Shown piece after piece: positions 55,016 to 64,000 of a DNA stretch of 64,000 nt. Origin of the DNA: Liquidambar formosana (taxonomy: Eukaryota > Streptophyta > Magnoliopsida > Saxifragales > Altingiaceae); the NCBI GenBank assembly GCA_039720395.1, contig CM077821.1:45938388-46002387 (forward strand), given 5' to 3'. Positions within the stretch are counted from its first letter, which is position 1. Every line of letters starts with the position of its first letter. The position numbers were made by a program, and so were the translations under genes. The notes below the pieces were generated by a model that saw only the letters and a program-made list of their open reading frames with translations, made no database searches and had not been told where the DNA came from.

Positions 55016-58000
55016 ACATAGGGTAATTCCCCCATTAATCTTCTGAAATATCACTTACCTTTGAATCAGGCTGGGGCTGGGTTTGAAACGGGCTGAAATA
55101 CATAGGTCCAAATGAAGCTAAAACTAAAATCAGTGCACAAAGCAATGAAACATGGCCTGACCCAACCCAAGCCTCAAAATCACTGGACTGTGGCGCTTGG
55201 ATTGGTCCAAGTAGGATGACATGGATTTCTAGAATGGCTGACAGATTGTGGACCAGCATTCTTTCATATGGTCTGTCCATGCTGAAATTGGCGGATCATT
55301 TTGCACCACACCCAATAGGCCTAATTATTCTTTTCACACCATATTGATATACAGTAATTAAATCTATTTCCACCTTCACCCACCCCCAAAAAAAAAAAAA
55401 TTATAATAATAATAAAGAAGAAAAAATCCCCCAAGAAAAGAAAAGTACTAATAATGATCCCACAAGGCCATAAGTCTTCCAACTCTAACCAATTCTGGAA
55501 TCCACCAGAGAGGTCCCCACGGTTTGGTATGTTCATAATTTGGTACTTTTCTTTTAATTAATGCGTCTCTTTGGGTCAATGTTTTTCAAAACCAGTGTGT
55601 GCCAAAGCCATCCTAGCACAATTAATAAGGCGCTAGAATAGGTGCGGAGGGATGGGGGTGGGTTTAGGGACCCATTCTTACTAATAACAAAATAATATAA
55701 ATTAAAAACCCTAATAATCATTTGGCATCTTACATTCAAAATTATCCTAAATGATACATTTAGTATAATAGTAGACAATAAGACAGAATCATTAAGGCTT
55801 AAGCAGTTTTTTTCTTTTTCTTTTTTTTAGGGGAGTGGAGGGTTTTTTCAATGAACATAAGACTTATACAACCAAATATGACAACACTCAACCGTGATTA
55901 CATAAAATTAGTTTCAAATATTATCACATTGATACCCTCTTGTTGATATTAATAGGGGTTAAGGGTAATAATAGGTTTTATAGATGGACAAAAAAAAATA
56001 AAAATAAATCCAACGTAATTTCACAAAATCTAGTTTCAAGTATCGTCACATTGATGTTATGGGACAAATAGCAGTGAAAAGCATACACTAATTTTAGAAA
56101 GAGAAAACAAATTTCTCAAAGTTTATGGCTTGGTTTGTGTGTGTAATTTTATTCCCCCTTTTTTTGCTTCACGATTTACACATCTACATTCAACCAACAA
56201 GGTTGATAACATCAAATTTTCAGGCAAAAAATACATGTTGAACTAATAATTGCGCCAGAAAATTTTAGAAAATGTAGTGAGACTCAAGAAGGATCCTGAT
56301 GGAATGTAGAAGAATTTAAATAAATAAATTTTAAAAAAAACGACAGCTAAAATTCAAGCAAAAAGTGTGGAAATTAATCAAATATAGGCCACAAAATGAT
56401 TTCCCACATGTTTTAAAAATCCCACTAACATAGTTCCACATTGAAAGCACTGAGCTACATTAGCACCAACCTAGCTTGTGCCCTCCCAAACGTTTAGCTT
56501 CACATTTTACATTAACAAATAGGTCCAAATTGCATTCACATGAGAATTTGAGTCGATTAAACATTAGAAGGGAGGTTTTGGGTTCGACTTCTAGTCGATA
56601 AAGAAAAAAGCATGGTAAGGGTGAAGGATTGATGAAATGCATCCAACACACCCTCCAAAAAAAATAAATAAATAAATAAGGAGGAAAGAAAATGGCCACC
56701 TGGGTTTTTGTTTCATGAATTCCAGCAAATGGAGTAGAAATGCTTGTTTCCCACTTTCCACAGTATGTTTCATCAAAGATCATTTTCTCAAATGGTCCCA
56801 GATACTCCTCTACTATGAGAATCATAATGAGATTGTAACAAAAGTATCATTTGCAGCATTTGTAGCTACAAATGATGAAGAATTATGGTTGGTAACAAAC
56901 GTAGATGCCTGTCCCCCGTCCCCTCTGCAACTTGTGGGTCCACCAAATAATTCATATGATATATATATATAAATATAACTTAATTATATGGATAAAATGG
57001 GAATTAGCTGTGAAGCATAGTGGGTTACGGTTGGAGTGTTGGGGTTTAGTCAAAGTGGTAGCTGCAGAAAAAGGGGGACAGATGGTCAAATTTTTTGTAG
57101 ATCAAGAATCTCCCAAACAGTGACACCAAACTCACACTATCAATTGTGAGTAACGACAAACTTTAGACACGAAAACTCCTAATTTTTTCCGTTAATCAAG
57201 GCGACATGTCCCTCCTTATTCTCCCAACCCCGTGCTTAAGCTTGCTGCCCTCTTACTCATCATGTTCATTATCTTTCTTCTTTTTTTAATCCTCTTCGTA
57301 TTAATTATTTGCAGAAACCCTAAGGATAGATATTAAACTATAATTAATGAACTGATTATTGTAATGGAAATTATTAAAATGCATTGTAAATAATAAAAGT
57401 TGATTAAAAAAAATATGAAAATGCTTGAAAAACTATGAAAACATATTTTTTTCATGCAATGATTGGATTATTAATTGCATCTTATGTTCTTAGGGCACAC
57501 GTTAAGAAAACCGATATACATATTTATAGTTTCCATTTTGTAAGGACTCTTAATGCAAACTCGATACATATTTTTTATCCCAAGTCTCTTTTTTTTTCAT
57601 TAAACAGTCAAAATGTAGTCAGACTTTAAAAAAGGTGGATTACCATCTTACAAGTTATACAACAATTTGGTCACTAGATCAAAAATAAAAACTTTCAATT
57701 TAAAAATGTGCATATAGTTTACAACTTTACATTAAAAATCTCTTACGAGATAGGAGTTGCATATGTTTATATATATTGAATGATAGTTTACTCTCTTATG
57801 CAGCAACTTTTGTACACTTAACACCCAATATTTTACTGAATTGAGGGGATCACATAGAGCCCGCTTAGCCACCATGTTTAAGTAGCCATAGTTACAAAAA
57901 GTAATGCTAGATTGTCATTCTAGCAATAACCTTTTCTTGCTTTTTGCAACGCTAGATTGTCATTCTACCAAAAACACTTTCTGTTTCTATTTGTTTCTTT

Positions 58001-59847
58001 TTTCTTGTTTCTATTTTGTTTCTTCTTTCATCAACAAGGATATTTAAACCATAACTAATCTCCTACAACTACAAGGAGAAAGTCACAGCTCATTTCATAT
58101 TAGATAACACAAAATATATAAAAGTCCCAGCATACTAGTTAGGGACTAACCCCATAGCTAAGAAGCAGTAAACAGACAAACTCAATACTTTCTCTATCTT
58201 TAGACGTTAAGTTTTGATACCTATTAGTCTACACCTTCACTTTTTTTTTTTCTCTTCACAGTTAATAAAACTTACCTATACCTCTAATTTCATTTTAATA
58301 TCAACAATCAATACTTTTTAATAAATAAGCTAGGATCCAAGATGATCCTACATAACAAATGAGATAAAATCCTACTAGACTATCATGTTATGAGCTCACT
58401 TCTGGTTAAGTAACCCAGTCTCGGGTATGACTGAGTAGTACCCCTTGAAAAGAAAGAAATGACATGAAATCATTGATTAGTAGAGAAATTTCTAAGCAAA
58501 CATAATGATGCCAGGGTACTCTCATGACGGCTCTAATCCTTCCTTTTCTAGTTTCTACCCTGTGATTGTCTTGCTCGTGGGTCCTCCTAAATTTTATATA
58601 ATATGGAAGTACTACACGCTGTTATTAGTGGAGAGTACTCATGGTTTTATGGTGCGTAGTGGTATAACTCGTTTATTTTGTGAAACCGTTGTGTCAATTA
58701 TCCATGGAAAAACCAAAGCGTTGATAGCCTTCCATGAATCATGACCATTCTGATCATTGATTTCTATTAAAAAAGGACAAAAAGAAAAAATGTAAATTGT
58801 GTACTATCAAAGGCAAGAGCTGTTAACACCATCGCCGCATGGAATCCTCACCTGCCGCATGCTTGCACAGGGTAAAGAGAGGTACGTGCTTCAAGCTGTT
58901 AAAAAGAGAATAGGCAGTTGTGGGTGGCCTTCGATCCGGTAGACAAGGCATGACACTAGACTTATGTGTCTCACATAGGCCAATAGGTACGAAGAGCTAG
59001 GAGGAGTAAGTAGAGATCCAGATCAATGCCCTTTCAAATAAGCAGACTCTGCCTGATGGGATGGAGGGTTTGAAGAATTAGCATAAAGATCACCTCAGCG
59101 CGCACGAGGAAATTGTTTTCCTTTCTTTGTGCAATGAAGTATTTAGACTTTTGATTTCACGAGCCTTGTGAATTGGGTAACTTGGTAAATAACATTTAGA
59201 AGAAAAAAAATAATAATGGGAAAGGAAAAATAAAGTAAAAGAGGAAGCAAGCTAATGCAACTTTAAGTAGAGAAATGAAATAGATACGGGTTCTTGTCAT
59301 TCATTAATACCCTTTATTTCATTGGTACTGAGTTTTTTTCTTTATAATACCTAGGTTTGACTCCGTAGCACCCCTACTTTTTGCCCCCCAATTAGCTTTG
59401 TCCTGATGATTTCCTTTTGATTGCTTCCATCACGCACAATCTTTCTTCGCTTTAAATTTTGAGACTTTTGTCTACTCTGCATTATGGTGTTTGATTGGTC
59501 GTCAATCCAGCAACAGTGTTGATGGGATAGATCAAAGAAAATAACAGTGTATATCGTTATCTTTGTATGTAAACAGGTGTTGTGTTCATCGTATGAAATT
59601 TACATGTCTATTATTGCATAAAATAGTGACGTTATTCTGATCAAATTAGATCAAGATTTCACTACCGATGTCGATGTCGATGTCGATGGGGCTGCCACCT
59701 TATCCATCGCTATTCAGTACACTTCCTCGACCGATAAACCATTGATCAGAGTCCTCCCGATGCCCACGTTAAACTTTTCAATACCTTGGATTTTATTAGT
59801 ATCCTATGCATGTTTTGGGTGGAACACACAAACCTAATCTTCCTTTT

Positions 59848-59886
<39 letters not shown>

Positions 59887-62058
59887 AGGTTCCTACAAAC
59901 CTAATATAACATCTCAAGATTATTACCAAAAAATGGAAATAATAATAATAATAATAAATAATAAATAATAAATAACACTTCAAGAATAGAGCAAAATTTT
60001 TACTTACGTTGGCCATTTAAATAACAGAAATGTTTTTAGACTTCTTAAACAACCTCTCAGAAGAATCTCACTTGTGACATGAGAAAACAAATTAGAGCTA
60101 ATATGATCAAACTTCACTATTACACTTTCGTTTTCACGTTAGATTATGAGGTTCTTTTGAGAATTGTTACGGGATGTTTAATAGTATTACCCAATAAAAA
60201 ATTAATAGTTAAATATATTAGAAAATTGATTGACCAAATAGAAATCAAAACTCCAACTTAGAGTATGATACTTGTATGTTTTATCATTCAACCAACCAGA
60301 GTGACAAGAACGAACACTTGTTACATATTGATAATTCTTTATATTCGTTGAATCAACCACTTGCCACGCACCGTTAGCTAGGGAAAATACTTGACTCCAC
60401 CCTTGGGTTGAGGAGTTCATTTCCTCTTCCTTCTCATATTTCATCACTTGTCCAAATAAATAAGGAAAATTAATTGTGTACATATATTCTCATATTTACA
60501 CAATTATGAACATATTTTCATAAATTCATACTTAAATGTTATGTGTTTATGTTAATATGAATGTATGTTCCACGTATTCATATTAACTTATTTATTTGTT
60601 TGTATTGTTGAATTCATATTTTTTAAAATATTTATGATACGTGACAAAATATGAATGGAGGTGGTAAAAAACTCCTCCACCCTAGAGTGAAGGCAAGTAA
60701 TATCTGTTAGCTAGTGAAACTAATGATCATGTGAACACGTTCACACAAGCAAATTTAATTATGTGACCAAATCATGTAAATATCTTTACGAGAGGTCCTA
60801 CAAAAGAATAGAAGAGGGAAAAGCCCTAGAGAGCAAGGAAACCGATGGTTGGATATGCAAGCTGACCTACTTTTTGCATAGCCAGCCTTGAAAAGCAAAA
60901 AAGAAAAGAAAGGGAGAAAAAGCAGTGAAGAAGATATATTGGGAGCAAGCTTAGGGATCACTCAAGGGTCCAAAATAATTAGGACAACACATTTTCTTCT
61001 CATTCTGCCCATTAGACCCACTTCCTACCTGGACTCCACTCACTCACCATCACTCACGGCTTCGATTATGAGTACACACAACACCACCCATGCTTTTCAA
61101 ATTATTTCCTTGTGACGTTATCAAGATCCGAAGATGGAAGACGTCTGCCTTTTTTTTTTTTCTTTTTTTTTTTTTAAAGATAATACTTTTAGGAAAGGTT
61201 TTTTTTTTTATTGGGTGGTGGCTCGACAGTAAGGAAACGTGTTATAGACGCGCCACCGAAGAGACCTGGAAGAAACCACATGAGGGCATAGGGGATCCTA
61301 TCTTGCTAAGCTAGTGTAACAGAAAATTCATGCATGGGTCCGTGCCAATTTGTGTACGAAATTTGAGTAGTCAATGGGTCTCTGACCGCTCGGGTGATCC
61401 CTTGCGATATGCGCATCGTATTTATGAAACACAGGCAAAGATAAAGACATGTGATATGGATACGATATAATATGGTATAAATATATAAATATGATAAATT
61501 TTTAAAATTTATGATATAATACAATGGAGATAAATCATTAATACAATTTATTTTTATGCATATAATTAAAAAATATCTATAACATTACATAAATCATTCA
61601 AAATATATAGTTTTGTATTATTTTTAGAATTGATAGTTAAATCGTTCGTAGAAAATATATGACAGAATAAAAGAAATAATAAAAATAATGGGACAAAAAG
61701 TGAGAAGTGTTATGTCCGATACGATCCAACATGGACACACGACTTTGGGGGAAGTATCCGAGCATCGTAGTGTGATATTGAATTTATTAATGTCTTATTT
61801 GATATGCGGCCTTTGGGGAAGTATTTGTACTTTTTAGTATGATTTTGAATTTCTGTTGTACATGTTAGTCCAAAAATGTAATGATAGTTTCTAATATTTT
61901 CTATCATTAAGGGAAATGGACAATCATTAATATGTAAAGTTTTGTTGTTTCTAATAAATAATAGAGAATTACATAAGAAATACCTTGTTTTTTTATATGA
62001 CAACATGTGGCATCACTGTATTGCACCAAGCCTTCGCTTTATATCTACTATTATATTA

Positions 62059-62093
<35 letters not shown>

Positions 62094-64000
62094 TTTTATA
62101 ATGTAAAAAACCTTTTGATCAAATAACGAGTTCATATAAGACTCCTAATTCATATAAACTAGACAAATATAAAGTTCATAAAATACTATGGAACATTGTG
62201 TAAGTATAAATATTTTACTATTGCTTTAAGGTTTTCGGGTTTGGGTATGAATTTTTAAAATATTACTTTAATATACAATATCATAATATAGTGTATAAAT
62301 TTTGTTTTTTCTTTCCTTTTTTCCTTTTGGGTCAACATGAACAGCTATGCTTTTGGCACACTAATCCCTTGAACATAGATAGTTCCATCCACATTTTTAT
62401 AATTAACAAAAAAATTTATGGCTACTCTTATGAGGAAGCAACAAATTGAATTCAGGACCTTTCACTTTTTTAGGCATTCTAGGAGAGTGACAAATCGAAT
62501 TCAAGACATTTCACTTCTAAAGGTATAAGTATGAAAAACCATTAATCCATTTCTTAAGGTTAAATTTCAAAAATATATGCTATTAAAATAATATTTGAAA
62601 AAGACGTTTTTTAATTTTTGGAAAAGTAAGTTTTGAAATGTCAAACCTTAATGACCAAGGGATGAGGCAGCACAACTTTATATTTTTTATTTTTTTTATT
62701 CTACTGGTTTTGAGTGGTATGATTGCATTAGGGATCGGCCAACTTTAGTAACACAACAAATGTCAGTGAGGGATTTATTTTTGAGAGGGGCTAAAATAAG
62801 GAGAAGCCCGTATAAATATAGCAACCTCTGCCTCTCCCTCTTGATAGGTTCTCGAGCAGCATGGCTTGCACGCCTTTGGTGGGTTTTTGGTTTTGGTGGT
62901 GGTGGGGGGGGGGGGGGGACCTCAGATGGACTCCACCCCGTGATTATCTCCAAATTTTGTTCCATGTGATCACATGTTAGGTCAAGTAAAGAAAAGACAA
63001 GTCGACCGACTTCATTGCAAAATATGGCAATGAAATTTGGGGATGGATGGCAGTTGCCATTATATTGGAGTGACATTATGCTTGAGAAGCTAATCATAAA
63101 CTTAGGGCACTCGTTTGATTGGTTAGAATTAGGGGAATTAGAATTAAATGAAATTTCAATAGCGATCAATCATGCTCATTATTGAATTCTTATTTTATTC
63201 TACTCCCATTCCCCTCATTAGTCAATTCCATCCAAAAGCCATCAAGGGAAACATGTCCCACGTACGTACCCCTCTTTCACTTTATTTTTAACCTCTATAC
63301 TTTTCTTATTTTTAAAGGTGACCTGTTCACAACTTATCCCTATCAAAATCATGTTTATTTTGAATAAATCCTCCTCTCTTTCTCTCTCTTTTTTTCTTAT
63401 TCTTTGATATCAGGAACTTTTTGATAGTTTTTTATAATACAAAATTTTGATAGTTACTTTTAAAAGTTGAGGTAATAGGAATTTTTTACTTCCTTAACGT
63501 TTAAAAGTAATTTCGAAAATTTTTTGCACTCAAAATTAAGTTTCATTTTTTTCATTTTTAAAAGTAAAAAACAAAATGTAGAAACTTATTGAAATAGTTC
63601 CTAAAATTACTTTCTTTGTAATGTTTCTAATAAATTTGCTTAAAAAAATTTAAAATAATATTTTGAACAATTTAAAGGATTGAGATTCGGCAATTTCATG
63701 AATTAAAATTAAATCCAACATTACGAGTCTAGGCCTCCGAGGCTCCAATCGAAAATTCCTGGCTCTACCCTTGGCTTTATTTCTCTCCCCCCTTTTTGAT
63801 AAAACAAGAGAAAATCGGTTCTTTCAAAAAAGAAACAAGCTGTAAAAGTGTAAATACACTGCATAAAGCTAACATGTGACTCATTTCGGCGATTGTGAGT
63901 ACATTCATTCGTTGTATAAGGTGGCAGCAACAAAAGGAACTGCACTTAACCATGTCCATGTGTGAATTAATCATGTTCACACTGACCTTGCAATTCTTCA
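55016..64000. other. Gene-poor distal region
   Basis: I found no credible gene in these 9 kb. Notable simple sequence: a T run of about 33 (59851-59883) followed by (AAT)n-type repeats (59936-59975), the hexamer (GATGTC)n near 59669-59686, poly-T at 61150-61175, (TA)n at about 62060-62092, and a G run at 62905-62918. A candidate inverted-repeat element lies at 60370-60705. Longer open frames here are compositional. Confidence 0.5.
60370..60705. mobile_element. Candidate MITE related to 32230-32505
   Basis: Left end CTCCACCCTTGGGTTGAGGAG plus TCATATTTCATCACTTG pairs, in reverse complement, with GTGACAAAATATGAATGGAGG plus CTCCTCCACCCTAG at the right. AT-rich non-coding interior. No target duplication could be fixed. 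Confidence 0.4.

Noticed and set aside
59851..59975. Long T run followed by AAT repeats as a retroposon tail
   Set aside because: No element body could be recognised on either side, so it is treated as simple sequence.
62696..63169. 157-codon open frame on the minus strand
   Set aside because: A run of prolines comes from a poly-G/C tract, no domain is recognisable, there is no splice or promoter context, and the composition looks random.

Overview
The window is plant nuclear DNA, most likely from a woody eudicot. It is AT-rich, has two-exon genes with GT-AG introns, TATA boxes and AATAAA-type 3' signals, and is full of non-autonomous transposons. I cannot name the species. Nearly all recognisable coding sequence belongs to one gene family: tau-class glutathione S-transferases (GSTU).

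Layout. From 83 to 49609 there is a head-to-tail, plus-strand array of eight apparently intact GSTU genes (83-1566, 7587-9026, 15578-17020, 19612-21424, 29522-31404, 33515-35039, 39747-41794, 47905-49609) and three broken ones (22908-24731, 42214-42497, 46001-46354). Every intact gene has exon 1 of 312-315 nt (N-terminal thioredoxin-like, glutathione-binding domain), one phase-0 intron at the same codon, and exon 2 of 354-357 nt (C-terminal helical domain), giving 221-222 aa. The first three genes are very recent copies. The second and third sit in long tandem units that also carry the same 5'-truncated LINE fragment, promoter and 3' flank. At 50683-52065 on the minus strand lies a four-exon universal stress protein (USP) gene of 164 aa, which closes the gene-rich part. 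From about 52.3 kb to the end I found only repeats and unassigned sequence.

Mobile DNA. Several insertions can be delimited to the base by target-site duplications. Mutator-like MITEs of about 400 bp have 9-bp duplications. hAT-like elements have 8-bp duplications; one lies in a GSTU intron and two occupy the same 8-bp target in duplicated flanks. There are also Helitron-like elements in opposite orientations at 25.8-28.2 kb and 37.1-38.8 kb. The plus-strand one is flanked by a near-identical direct duplication of about 200 bp of promoter DNA. Because the array contains duplicated units, several insertions have a visible empty site in the sister copy, which gives their relative order.

How the genes work together. 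GSTUs are cytosolic dimeric enzymes that conjugate glutathione to electrophiles and are typically induced by xenobiotics, auxin and stress. A tandem array with changes next to the catalytic serine (W11R, P14F, F15A, a one-residue insertion) and with promoters rearranged by transposons fits an expanding detoxification cluster. I found no unknown biochemical system. The most unusual features are structural: the Helitron with its long flanking duplication, the paired hAT insertions at one target, precise exon-1 loss, and promoter remodelling inside the array.
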